Positions 45,184 through 55,560 of a stretch of 64,000 bases of DNA are shown here, piece after piece. The translations under genes and the position numbers were made by a program. The DNA is taken from assembly GCA_036346395.1 (NCBI GenBank), contig CM070594.1:23903385-23967384 (forward strand), read 5' to 3'. The notes below the pieces were generated by a model that did not search any database, was not told the DNA's origin, and saw only the letters and a program-made list of their open reading frames with translations. Numbering within the stretch: the first letter of the stretch is position 1; each line of letters opens with the position of its first letter. This DNA is from Hsuehochloa calcarea. Lineage: Eukaryota > Streptophyta > Magnoliopsida > Poales > Poaceae.

Positions 45184-45480
45184 CGGTCCGACGGTCCCAA
45201 ATCGGTCGGACCGCCATGGGGCGATCGGACCAAGAATGACCTAAATGTTCTCGTAATGGGTGGGCCAAAAATAGGTGTTGTAGGCAAGTGAGGGATCCCA
45301 ATGCACTTGGTCTAATAATTTTGGAGTCTCCAGAAGAAGTTCTATTGGTTTAAAGTTTCCGAAGGTTTGTAATTTGGGAGCTTGAATTTCGCTAAGTCTC
45401 ATAGGGCGGTCCGGCCGCTCATTGTGGAGCGGTCCGACCGACCAAAGGCGGTCCGACCGCTCACCCGAGCGGTCCGACCG
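45184..45480 (+). repeat. S1 palindrome cluster, U3 side
   Basis: Exact CGGTCCGACCG at 45430, 45449 and 45470, with one-base variants at 45184, 45203 (CGGTCGGACCG) and 45407. Arms CGGTC/GACCG, single central base. Confidence 0.85.
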
Positions 45481-45916
45481 GTTTCTACTTGAACGCCGCC
45501 AACTTCGTGGCGATGTTGTTTTGTTAGGTCAAAGTCATTGGTATTGTGGCATATGATTTGCATGATGCATGTTTTGACTAACATGGGTCAAGTTGTGAAG
45601 AACTTGTTCCCGAACACGTGTTTTCTTGTGCGTGGTTGTGCGGTAGCTTGGTGGTCAACGACGGTCAACGGCGAGGAGAATCGGGACTAGACTTGAAGAG
45701 TTGAGGTCCGTAACGATCGACGATGCGGGTGAGGTCAACGACTCAAGCGTGACACAAGATGGACAAGGGTGACCTATTGGCAAATCCATGACGCATGGTG
45801 AAGCGGTTTAGGTCAAAAGTTAAAGACGGCGCTATGAAGCGTGCGTGTGTGACCCGCTTGTTAGTGGGCCTTAACGGAGCCCAATTGAGTCAAACCCTAG
45901 GAGTCTAGGCCTCCAC

Positions 45917-45925
45917 TATAAATAG
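45917..45925 (+). promoter_or_regulatory. TATA box of S1 LTR
   Basis: TATAAATAG about 840 bp into the LTR, followed within 70 bp by CAAAACCCTAA-type leader sequence. Same core and similar context as in S2. Confidence 0.7.
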
Positions 45926-46511
45926 GAGGAGGTGGTGGTCGCACCCTTCGACTCTCGCCTTTTATGTTTCAAAACCCTAATTGTCTTTAGGGAGTTGAGG
46001 TGGAGGCAAGGGCTCTTGATGGTTTGTGGTGAATTTCGTGATCTTTGATTGTCCACTGATCCATGATGGTGTGGATGTAATCCAGAACAATCACGAAATC
46101 AATCTATGCAAGGTTTGCTTGAGATAAGTCTCTTTTCGTTCTTGCTTTCAATTTCGTGTTTTTAGGGCTTTCTTTGATCCGCGAGTTTGTGATTGATTCT
46201 TTCACGTGAATTAGCTTGCTGTGATATGTGTGAATCTATCTAGCATCATCTTGATCATCAATCTCTCACGAACAAGCTTTAGGATCAAGTTTTCGTTCTT
46301 GCCCGGTTTTAGACCTTCTGTTAATCAATTGACAATTGCTCAAGATCGTTCCAAGAATTATCATAATATTCAATTGGAATAGGTCCTCAATAGCATAGAG
46401 AAGGTGTGTGCAAAGTTTCGTGAAGTTTGGAGTTGAGAATCAAAAGTTAGACCTAATTGCAACTTCGTCATCGGGCTGATTTTACTGTTTCAGATCGGTT
46501 CTGTAGACTGC

Positions 46512-46605
46512 CGGTCCGACCGCCCGTCACCACCGGTCCGACCGATTTTGGAGCGGTCCGACCGCCAGTATAACAGCGGTCCGACCGCCGCAATCGGTCC
46601 GACCG
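46512..46605 (+). repeat. S1 palindrome cluster, U5 side
   Basis: Five exact CGGTCCGACCG copies at 46512, 46534, 46554, 46577 and 46595, spaced 18-23 bp, plus a shortened copy at about 46616. Confidence 0.9.
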
Positions 46606-46833
46606 TTCACTCTGAGGTCGACCGCCAAGATTTGTGTTGCTTTGATTCTTGCGATTATTGTCGCATTGCTTAGGGTTTTTATTGGATTCAATACTAGTCT
46701 TCATTTGATCTTGGTATATTGATCTTCATAGCTTTCTAATAGCTACTGGAGTGAAATTGTATTGAGTTCATAATTTGTGAAAAAGTGAGCGTGCTCCTAT
46801 TCACCCCCTCTAGTCGCCTTTACGGTCCAACAA

Positions 46834-46847
46834 GTGCTATCAGAGCC
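46834..46847 (+). other. Primer-binding site (S1)
   Basis: GTGCTATCAGAGCC one or two bases after the LTR end; differs from the usual TGGTATCAGAGC by one base. Confidence 0.8.
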
Positions 46848-46891
46848 CGGTTAGTTCAATCTTGATCTTAACCGGTCACTGAACTTTGGCG

Positions 46892-47870
46892 ATGGATAAG
46901 TTTTCTACTAAACCGCATATCTTCGATGGGCACGACTATGCCTATTGGAAGAATCGTATGCGCGTCTTTCTTGAGAGCGAGGACAAGCTATTTGGGATGT
47001 TGTTAGAGCCCCGCTGGTTATTCCCTGAAATTGCTACACCGCTTCTGCAATTCTTTTGGCTAACAACAATAAGGCTAAGAATCTTTTATATGGTGCACTT
47101 GGTAGACAAGAATATGATAGAATTTGCAATCTTTCAATCAAGCATGAAATTTGGAACACTCTCGAAACATATCATGAGGTTCGTCCCAAATCAAAAAGGT
47201 GCGCCAAGCAGTTTACAAGCGTGAATACAATAAATTCGAGATGCGTCCCGAGAGAGCATCGATGACATTTTCAGATCGCTTAATAAAGTAATTAATCAAA
47301 TGAAAGTCGTTGATATTGAATATTCTCAATCTGAAAATGCCACCCATCTCTTGGCTGCAATCAACACCAAGGAGTGGGAGATGAAGGCTACTGCTATAGA
47401 GGAAAATGTTGATCTTTCAAGTCTTACTTTAGAATTGCTTTATAGTAAACTCAAGACTCATGAAATTAAAAGAGTTGATTATCCCAAGAAAGATAATTTA
47501 GCTTTGGTAGCGATCCTCTCAAAAGGCTTTGATGACTCTTTTGAATCTTTTTCGATTTTCATTTGCTTGTTTATCTCGCTATTCATGAAGAGGAGCTTGA
47601 AAGTATTCTCAAACAGAGTTAGCTCTTCTAGCTAAAAAATTCACACGGGCCTACAATAATGTGAGAAACAAAAAGAGAGGTGGTCCGGTGACATGCTATG
47701 AATGTGGTGAGCTCAATCATATCCGGGCAAATTGCCCCAAGCTGAAAGGTAAGAGCAATCATAAGGAAGGAAAGCGACTTGGAAGAAGCCTCCTTTCAAC
47801 AAATCAAGGTATGAGGCTAATAAGCTTGTGAAGTGCGCCACCGGTCCTTGCCGCTTTTGAGGATCAATCC
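46892..47870 (+). pseudogene. S1 gag
   Basis: Begins ATGGATAAG (MDKFSTKPHIFDG), then YAYWKNRMRVFLESED, the N-terminal copia gag signature. Frames then alternate: LYGALGRQEYDRICNL, IWNTLETYHEV, VINQMKVVDIEYSQSENATH and LLYSKLKTHEI, all UBN2-type gag. An intact zinc knuckle CYECGELNHIRANC lies at 47694-47735 (C-x2-C-x4-H-x4-C). Gag forms the particle shell and binds RNA. At least four frame changes; I cannot say how many are real. Confidence 0.8.
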
Positions 47871-48180
47871 TTGAGCGATGTGGATACTTGGAGTGAGCAG
47901 GACAAGGAGGAGGAGATCCCTCAAGGCAAAAAGAAAGGGAAGGCCAAAGACTTCACTGGCATGTGCTTCATGGCTGACACCGACGACATTGATGATGATG
48001 AGGATTGTCGCGGAAAGGGGAAGAACACGTGGTTCGTTGACTCCGGATGTTCACGTCACATGACCGGGAACTCAAAATGGTTCACCTCTTTCACGCGAGC
48101 AACAGGTGATGACTTCATCACCTTTGGAGATGATACACAAGGGCGAATTGAAGGAACATGATCAATTAGGGTGAACAACA
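47871..48180 (+). pseudogene. S1 protease region
   Basis: Acidic linker (SEQDKEEEIPQGKK), CFMADTDDIDDDEDC, then WFVDSGCSRHMTG with the protease active-site DSG at 48039-48047. Open for 96 codons (47871-48161). The copia-type DSGCSRHMTG distinguishes it from gypsy DSGA. Confidence 0.82.
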
Positions 48181-48379
48181 AATTCATTCTAAAGGATGTC
48201 GCTCTTGTGGACAAGCTTAGGTATAATCTCCTTCTGCTTTCACTTCTTGATGATGTCTATGAGACTGCTTTTAAGAAAATGCTTGTCGTGTGCTTGATTC
48301 TCTTGGTGAGCTTGTGTTTGGAATCTCTAGAGTTGGTAGAATTTTGAGTGATTTTTCGTAATCTCTTGTCGGATCTCTT

Positions 48380-49300
48380 AAATGTTTGCATACATCTTCT
48401 TCTGATTTCTGGCTTTGGCATCGACGTTTGGGGCACATTGGTTTTGATCATCTGACACGAGTTAGCAACCTTGATCTCATGAGAGGTTTGCCCAAATTCA
48501 AAGTCATCAAGGATGTCAGATGTGCGCCTGTAGGCATGGCAAACAAGTTGCCGCCTCACACCCTTCTCGCAGGACTATGGTTATGACCGACGGACTGTGA
48601 CGCTTGCTTCATATGGATACCGTTGGTCCCGCTAGAGTCCGGTCAGTCGGTGGAAAATGGTATATTCTTGTTATAGTTGATGATCTTTCTAGATATACTT
48701 GGGTGTTCTTTCTTACTTCAAAAGATGAAGCTTTTGGTTATTTTCATGACCTTGTTCTTCGTTTGGCTTCGAGCTTCTGGTGCTTTGAGAGCGATTCGCA
48801 GTGATAATGGCACGGAGTTCAAAAATGCTTCTTTTGCTTCTTTTGTGCTGAGCGTGGTATTGAGCATCAGTTCTCATCTCCACACGTCCCTCAACAAAAT
48901 GGCGTGGTGGAAAGGAAGAATAGGACCTTGGTCGAAATGGCTAGGACGATGCTTGATGAGTATAGTACACCGAGGAGATTTTGGGCGAAGTTATTGCTAT
49001 CGCTTGCCATATTGCCAATCGTGTCTTTTGAGACCTTCTTTAGGCAAGACTCCTTATGAGCTCCGTTTTGGTAGAAAACCCTCTGTTTCGCATTTTCGAG
49101 TTTTTGGATCAAAATATTTTATTCTTAAGACAGGCAATTTAGATAAATTTGAATCAAGAACTTTTGATGGGTTATTTCTGGGTTATCCTGCTCATTCGAG
49201 GGGTTTTCGGGTTTTTAATACTGAGACTAACATTATTCGTGAGACTTGTAATGTCACTTTTGATGAGACTAGCCTCGAGCTAGATCTATTGCTCTGAGAT
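48380..49300 (+). pseudogene. S1 integrase
   Basis: Pre-integrase HHCC region: LWHRRLGHIGFDHLTRVSNL and DLMRGLPKF. Core: LLHMDTVGPARV with the first Asp at 48616-48618, YILVIVDDLSRYTWVFFL, SDNGTEFKN with the second Asp at 48803-48805, and NGVVERKN with the Glu at 48910-48912. The second Asp and Glu are in different frames: 107 bases apart, not a multiple of 3, around a GTGCTGAG site. C-terminal GKTPYELRFGRKPSVSHF, RVFGSKYFILKTGNLDKFES and FDGLFLGYPAHSRGFRV follow. All three catalytic residues are present. Confidence 0.83.
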
Positions 49301-50423
49301 GATTTACAGTGTGAGAGAGCATTTTTGTGGAGGAAGATGAGGACGGCTAATATCATTCCTTCATCTGCCGCCATCAAGCGCCCATACTAATACAAGAATC
49401 TGCTACGTCTACTTCACCTTCAGTTGAGGCTCCTGCTGCATCTTCATCATCAGCAGTACCTGCGGAGGTCGAAGAAACGGTATCTCACCCGGGCGCTCCA
49501 CTTCGCATTCAGAGACATCATCCTCCGGAACAGATAATAGGTAATCTACATGAGCGAGTCACTCGCTCCAGGTATAATGATCCAAATCTCTACTCTCATT
49601 CGGTTTTTGTTGCTTCTTTTGAACCCCGCGATATATCACATGCTTTATCTGATTCTAGCTGGGTAAATGCCATGCATGAGGAGTTAGAGAATTTTGAAAG
49701 AAACAAAGTTTGGAACCTAGTAGAACCTCCTAGTGGTCATAATGTTATAGGAACCCGTTGGGTGTTTAAGAATAATCAAGGTGAGGATGGTTACGTGGTT
49801 AGAAATAAAGCGATTGGTAGCTCGTGGTTTGACCAAGTTGAAGGGTTAGATTTTGATGAGACATTTGCTCTGTTGCTAGACTAGAAGCCATTCAGATTCT
49901 CGCTTGCATTTGTCTGCATCAAAAGGTTTTAAATTATATCGATGGATGTTAAAAGTGCCTTTTAAATGGTTTCATAGATGAGGAAGTGTATGTTAAGCAA
50001 CCCCCGGTTTTGAGGATCCTAAATATCCAAATAGTGTTTTCAAGCTATCTAAAGCATTATATGGTCTTAAACAAGCCCCTAGGGCACTGTATGATAGACT
50101 TAAGACCTTCTTGCTTAAAAATAATTTTGAGATGGGTAAAGTGGATAAAACTCTATTTATTCTTAGACATGACAATGACTTTCGCTTGCTCAAATTTATG
50201 TGGATGATATTATCTTTGGTGGTTCCTCTAATGCTCTTGTTTCCACTTTTCCCGACACTATATCCGTGGAATTTGAGATGAGTATGATGGGAGAGCTTAA
50301 TTACTTTTGGGACTTCAAATCAAGCAATGCAAGGAAGGAACTTTCATCCATCGACGAAGTACACTAAAGATCTACTAAAACGCTTCAACATGGGTGACTG
50401 CAAGCCAATTTCCACTCCCATGG
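49301..50423 (+). pseudogene. S1 right copy: linker and reverse transcriptase, cut by Y2
   Basis: Pro/Ser-rich linker to about 49550, then AMHEELENFERNKVWNLVEP, GTRWVFKNNQGEDGYVVRNK, and RT as in 41920-42500. Against the left copy the differences cluster at CTG/CAG: ATTCTGCTT/ATTCTCGCTT, TATCAGATG/TATCGATG, CCCCTGGT/CCCCGGT, TTCCTGCTT/TTTCGCTT. The YVDD-encoding triplets remain (about 50197-50208). Ends at CCACTCCCATGG where the Y2 LTR begins. Confidence 0.82.
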
Positions 50424-51083
50424 TGTAATATTCTGAAAATAATAATAATAGCAGTACTAATAATAAATTAATTAGTTAAAGAATTTAGGGCTTGTGCGTA
50501 ATTAAAGAATTTAGTATACGTGGAAATAGGATATTTCAGAATTTTTATGAGCTATATAAATAGACGGTGGGAATTTTAGAAAAGAAAACCCTAGCAGCCT
50601 TTTTACTTTTTTTCCCACCGCCGCCATCCAATTGCGCTCTCCGTTTGTGTCTGTCTGCGTCTTTCCTCGCTGCGTGGAAGCGATCGGCTTAGCGTCTTCT
50701 TCTTTGCCGTTTGTCGCTGCAGATCTTGTTATACGCCGATCGGCCAGGCCGCCGCCGAATCGCTGATTTTTTTCCAGCGCCGAGCCGATCTGCCGAGCCG
50801 CCTCAGGCGTCTTGTAGTCGCCTCGCGCGTGGATCGCCGCCGCCGAGCCGCTCAGGCGCGTCGTCAGTCGCTTCACTGCCATTGGCCATTGCGGCTTGTC
50901 GCTGCTGATTCGCACTTTTCGCTGCCGCGCCGAAGCCGGCCGGCCGAAAGCGACGTGATGCGCGTGATGTCGAATATCACGCCGCGTGGTTTCCGGAAGT
51001 GCCGATCGCCGATTGTCGCACGTGGAGGTGCGACCATCGCTGATTTTCGAGCCGAAGCACGCCGTGTGGAGGTTAGATTGTTT
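50424..51083 (+). repeat. Y2 5' LTR, first piece
   Basis: AT-rich first 130 bp, TATATAAATAG at 50553-50563, then AAACCCTAGCAGCC and a long CG-rich leader (50610-51070). U3 would thus be very short. An antisense ORF of 206 codons here is a composition effect. S2 inserted after TGTTT (51079-51083). Confidence 0.82.
50553..50563 (+). promoter_or_regulatory. TATA box of Y2 LTR
   Basis: TATATAAATAG followed about 30 bp later by an AAACCCTAG leader start; places transcription initiation about 160 bp into a 2.4 kb LTR. Confidence 0.65.
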
Positions 51084-51874
51084 TGAGAGACCATGTGAGA
51101 GGTCCTCCACTGAGTGATGAGTATTTGACAAGTGTGTTGATTAGATTGAGAGTTGAGGTTTTTGTTTGGACTATTTCGGTCAGTCAGGAAATCGGAACTA
51201 CCATCACTGTATGGAGCGGAAGTTCCGATTAATCTGAACTACCGGTGTTGGAAAAAGGAACTTCCGATTTACCGGTTTTGGTTTGGTGAAGAGAATCGGA
51301 ACTTCCGAGATGGGGTAGCGGAGTGTCCGATAATACTGGTATTGAGATTCCTCTGAGACGAAAATCGGAATAGAATTTTTGGGCGTGCGGATGTTAGAAG
51401 ATCGGAAGTTCGCATGTGGTAAGCACGAACTTCCGATAATTCGACAGTGCGGATGTTCGAAATCGGAACTTCATTTGTGGTAAGTGCGAACTTCCGATTG
51501 TGTCGAATCGTGTAGAAGGTTGAATTGTGATTTTGATTTTGTATGAGTTTGAGTCTTATACAAATATTGATGCTATGATATTGTGCAATGCTATGTGATG
51601 TGTTTTTGTCTGTGTTGACTGCAGGGCATCAAGATGGAGTCGTGGCGAGACACGTGGACCGGACTAGGTGCAGGAGGCGCTGAGGTCGAACGGCCGGGAT
51701 GTGTCAAGACGGCATGAATCTTGAAGCGGTTGCGAGTCGTGCACAACAAGGTGTACGGGAGGCTTCCAGAAGGTGCGCAAGGGGCGAAAGGGTCTTTTCG
51801 CAAAGCGGCAAAAGTGGAGGCGGTTCCGTTCGGGTGTAGCGGGCTTAATGGGTTGGAGGCCCATTAGCCAAGGC

Positions 51875-51883
51875 TATAAATAG
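51875..51883 (+). promoter_or_regulatory. TATA box of S2 5' LTR
   Basis: TATAAATAG after CCATTAGCCAAGGC, repeated at 61147-61155 in the 3' LTR. Confidence 0.72.
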
Positions 51884-52430
51884 GGAGAACCCAGGGTTAG
51901 GGTTAGACTTTTAGAGAAAATTAGGGTTAGCTCTAGAAAAGATTTGTTTTGCTTTTTGAGAGCTTGTTGAGAGGGAGAGTATGATCTGAAATCTTATGTA
52001 ATCTTTCCTCTGTGTTTCCATCTGTAAACATTTGATATCTATCAATGAAACTCTGAGTTTTGATTACTTGTTTATGTCCTCTTCTTTCTCTCTGTTCTCA
52101 TGTTAAATATCTAGGGTTTTGGCATATCTTTTGATTCGTCTTATGAAATAGCATGAAACTTGATATCTAGATTCGTTTTGATATTGCTAATGTATCCTCA
52201 AAGTTTCATGAACTAGGAATCGAGAATCGTGTCTATTTTGGTTTTGGTCTTTCTTGCCCTTCTTCAAGAAATCCGATTTTGGGTTGTTTGTTAAATCTTT
52301 GTTTGCGATTCTTCTCCATGAGGTCAAGATGTTGCTTAGGATGATGTCCTGTGAAACTTGACCGAGAAGAGCATTCAAGATTGAGCACTTTGGATTTTTG
52401 GGAAAACCCGAAAGATCGTTCTTGGTCAGA

Positions 52431-52545
52431 CAATCGGAACTTCCGATTGTCCACGGCGGAACTACCGCAGGCGGAACTTCCGCACAGATCCCGGAACTAC
52501 CGGAGTGCGGAACTACCGTCGGGTAGAATCGGACCTTCCGATTTC
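52431..52545 (+). repeat. S2 palindrome cluster, U5 side
   Basis: A perfect 19-bp palindrome CAATCGGAACTTCCGATTG (52431-52449), a perfect 13-bp one GCGGAACTTCCGC (52471-52483), then weaker copies GCGGAACTACCG and ATCGGACCTTCCGAT. The 3' LTR keeps the first two at 61708-61726 and 61747-61759. Arms CGGAA/TTCCG, single central base. Confidence 0.88.
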
Positions 52546-52700
52546 GACGTAACGATCTAAAGTTTATTTTGATTCTCGATTTTGCTTCACTCTTCTTAAG
52601 AGATCCGAGGGCTTTGTAGATTTGTTTTAAATACAAGAAAGGGAGTTCTTAATTTTATTGCACCATTCACCCCCCCTCGCTGCCATTTCGGTCCTTCAAT

Positions 52701-52712
52701 TGGTATCGAGCC
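52701..52712 (+). other. Primer-binding site (S2), altered
   Basis: TGGTATCGAGCC where other elements have TGGTATCAGAGC(C): one base missing at the CAG. Since a PBS must pair with tRNA, this is more likely a sequence error than a tolerated mutation. Confidence 0.82.
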
Positions 52713-52752
52713 GGTTAGCTCTTCTTGATAGATCTTAACGGTCGGTTGAGCC

Positions 52753-53795
52753 ATGGCAACGGACAAGTATTCCACCAAGCCTCCAGCTTTTGATGGTCGG
52801 ATTACCCTTCTTCGAAGAGCCGAATGGAAACTTACATCCGTGCTCGGGGTATGCCATCGGAGAAAGGTGAAGGTTAGATTTGTTGTTCTGCCGATGAGAA
52901 CATCAATGCCGGAAACATGGTCGATGTTGAGGCAAATGCTAAGGCAAGGAACATAATCATTCGTGGTTTAAGAAGTATGAGTTTGATCGTATTTCTCATT
53001 TGATTTACGCATTTACATCCGGGTGACCTCGATGCATACCATGAGGGCACCACTCGATTAAGACGGTTCGACAAGACCAGTTCAAGCGTGAGTCTGAGAA
53101 ATTTGAAATGCTTGTCGGTGAATCTTTAGACGAGTGCTTTTGGCGTTTTCACAAAATCTTGAGCAACCTCCGAGCGGTCGGTCTTACATACCCGACTCGG
53201 ATAACGCCGATGATGCTTTCGCACTTGATCTTCGTGTTTGGGAGATGAAAGTGACTACCATCAAAGATAGCACGGACCTCTCGACTCGACTCTTGATGCG
53301 CTTTACTCGCCTCAAGACTCACGAGATTGACATTGTCTCTCGAAGGTCAAGTCACAATCGATGGCTTTAGTCACCGATCCCACTTCCGGATCTTCTTCGA
53401 GTCAATACGTGGGTTCTCCTAGTCGCTCTCGTGACATAACCGATGACCGCTAGAGCGACTTGAGGATGAACAACTAGCCCTCCTAGCTCGGAAGTTTTCC
53501 CATGCTTACAAGAGGAGGAGGGATGGTAAGAGAGGAGGTCCTGTGATTTGTTTCGAGTGTGGTGGCCCCAACCACATCCGAGCAAACCGTCCCAAGCTTG
53601 GGAAGGGCAAAGGTGACTATGGCGGTCCAAGCAAGAACGACTACATCGACAAGAACCGCAACACGAAGCCCTCAAAGACTGACCAAGGCAAGAAGAAGTT
53701 CCGCAACTTTGGGAAAGCTAAGAAGTTGTTCCATCGCGTCCTCACCGCCTCGACGAGCCGGACACCCGAGGTGGAGGGTGGAGGACGATGATGGG
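52753..53795 (+). pseudogene. S2 gag
   Basis: Starts MATDKYSTKPPAFDG, parallel to S1 gag (MDKFSTKPHIFDG). Then broken frames with SLIVFLI, QFKRESEKFEMLVGESLDE, WEMKVTTIKDSTDLST and TRLKTHEID (UBN2-type). The zinc knuckle CFECGGPNHIRANR (53549-53590) has Arg where S1 has the last Cys; the codon lies in AACCGTCCC against AATTGCCCC. Basic C-terminal stretch GKGKGDYGGPSKNDYIDKNR follows. Confidence 0.78.
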
Positions 53796-55560
53796 AAGGA
53801 CGATCATGATCCCAAGGACGACGGCAACTTCTCAAGATGTGCTTCATGGCCCTCGGGCGAATCGAGCGACAATGGCGAGTCCGACTCGACCGACGAGGTT
53901 AGTCCCACTTATGACCAGCTTAATGATGCTTTTCTTAAGCTAGGTAGATTCCATGCTAAGTCTAGGACTAAGTGTGTTGGGTTGGAGAAGGAAGTAGCTA
54001 GACTATCACGGAGCTCACTTTACTTACATCCGCTCCCTCCCGTGATGAATGTGACACACATTTGTGCTTTGATTGATGATATGGAAAAACTAAGGACCTT
54101 ACATGATAGTGTGTCCTCTGAACTTGACATGATTAAGGTAGAGAACATTAGCCTTCTTCTTTGAATTAGAGATGAGTAGGATAGCACCTCCTTCATCCAC
54201 TCTGTTGAGGCTACCGCTTGCACCTCATGTGAGGTTAAGGACAATTCGCTTAGAGGTCTTTATACCATGTCGCTTGATCCGCCTCAAACTTGTGAAAATT
54301 GTAATAATCTCAAGATGAACCTAAAAGCAGGCGGATCACAAAATTGTCAATTTCAAGTCGCGCTACTAGAGCCTGTTGTTTCTTGTTTAAACCGTCCTAA
54401 GTTAATATTTGAACTAGAATCAGATTAGCAAGTTTCAAGAAATGATTGATCACAATAACAAATTGGCTCAAGATGCTTCTAAGGACCTTGTTAGCTCACC
54501 TTGCAATCATTGTAATAAACTAAAATGTGATTTGGTTGCATTGGATGAAAAATGTGTGAAGCTAACTAAGGACCTTCTAGAGACACAATCATCCGCTTGT
54601 ATTGTGTGTTGGGAAGAAGTCTAAGGGTTTGGTAGAGACGCCTAGTAACGTGAACCAATCTGCTAGCAAGATGGGACTGTCCCCCAAAGTCTACCAGCGT
54701 GCACAAGCCAATCTTTCCTCTGTTGGTGGTTCTTCTTACGCTCCCTTACCTTCTCTTGCCCTTCTTTCCCCTCGCTCTTCTTGCACCTCTCTCTTCGGGA
54801 GTGTCAAGATCTTATGAACACTCTCGAGAGGTTTGTAGGAGGCAAGAAGAAGCTCAATCTCATTCTAGACAAATCTAAAATTTGCGATTTAATCGTGGTC
54901 TAGGATATGATATCCAGGAGGATATGAGGAAGCATCCACCGTCGTGCTCAAAACCATAGCACCGGTGTGATCAAAACTAAGCCTGTGGACCGAGAAAGTC
55001 AATTTTAAGTCACGGGTTTTGTTCAAAGGATTTCGACGACAAGGTGATCCCACTGCAGCTTTCGCCCTCGTAAGGCGAAGTATCATTGCACCTTCCGCCG
55101 TAAAGATGGACATTTAGTTGATCATTGCTTCAGCGCGCCAAGATCTACAGAGACCATGTTGAGTCTCTTAGGTACATTCAAGGTCAGCCCGGATCTTGAG
55201 TGCACCTAAGACCAACACGAGGTCTAGGTTTGTTCCATCGATGATTTTGGGCAAGATCGAGGACTTGGTTTTTCCGAAGTTTTCGAGTTTCGTCCTCATG
55301 CTCCCTTTGGTCGTAATCTCCGCCGTCCCGAGGGTAGATCTCGTTTTCCTTTCGAGATAGCTACTCATGGCGAGATCAAGATGTTATCGCACTTCGACTC
55401 GCTTCTTCCATAGCAATGGATCTAGCAACAGTCGAGATCTTTTGACTTGTTGAGTGACAGAGAGCGAGGGTAGATAGAGGTCGGCCTTGCTTGACTACTT
55501 CATCTGATTCGCCGAGTTACTCAAGATTGGGTGCCAAAATCTCTCACGATTCACCCCAAG
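53796..55560 (+). pseudogene. S2 long gag-protease connector with Cys repeats
   Basis: About 1.75 kb that copia elements outside the Sirevirus-like group usually lack. Readable pieces: ESDSTDEVSPTYDQLNDAFL, KCVGLEKEVARLSRS (coiled-coil-like), TCENCNNLKMNLKA, PCNHCNKLKCDLVALDEKC and SACIVC, i.e. repeated CxxCxxLK units with heptad-like spacing. A second knuckle-like CTFRRKDGHLVDHC near 55091-55132 has Arg at the second Cys (TTCCGC). Probably part of gag that forms coiled coils; function unknown. Confidence 0.6.

Larger units (their letters stand above)
45074..46832 (+). repeat. S1 LTR
   Basis: About 1.76 kb, TGTGGATTTC to GGTCCAACA, between a PPT and a PBS, so it serves as 3' LTR of the left half and 5' LTR of the right half. 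TATAAATAG at 45917-45925 marks the likely promoter. Palindrome clusters lie both before the TATA (45184-45480) and near the 3' end (46512-46605). Confidence 0.85.
41920..50423 (+). mobile_element. S1: copia (Sirevirus-like) in order 3' half - LTR - 5' half
   Basis: Left part: RT from mid-domain, RNase H, pol stop (43240), a 1.8 kb non-coding spacer, PPT. Middle: one LTR (45074-46832). Right part: PBS, gag, protease, integrase, RT up to 50423, where Y2 is inserted. The RT segment is present twice (41920-42520 and 49840-50423). The arrangement fits two tandem elements sharing an LTR, or a single-LTR circle; neither outer LTR is visible. Domain order PR-IN-RT-RH defines Ty1/copia. The long spacer with several purine tracts and the palindromic LTR repeats suggest the Sirevirus lineage. 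Confidence 0.78.
51084..52698 (+). repeat. S2 5' LTR
   Basis: TGAGAGACC to GGTCCTTCA, 1,615 bp. TATAAATAG at 51875-51883. Palindrome-rich blocks at 51190-51500 (exact CGGAAGTTCCG at 51217, CGGAACTTCCG at 51297, many half-copies) and 52431-52545. Confidence 0.92.

Noticed and set aside
45430..46605. Regularly spaced short palindromes resembling a CRISPR array
   Set aside because: Repeats are 11 bp with short, unequal spacers inside a copia LTR in a plant genome; no cas genes.
50511..51131. A 206-codon minus-strand ORF, Arg/Ala-rich
   Set aside because: Antisense to the CG-rich Y2 LTR leader and crossing the S2 insertion point; composition artefact.
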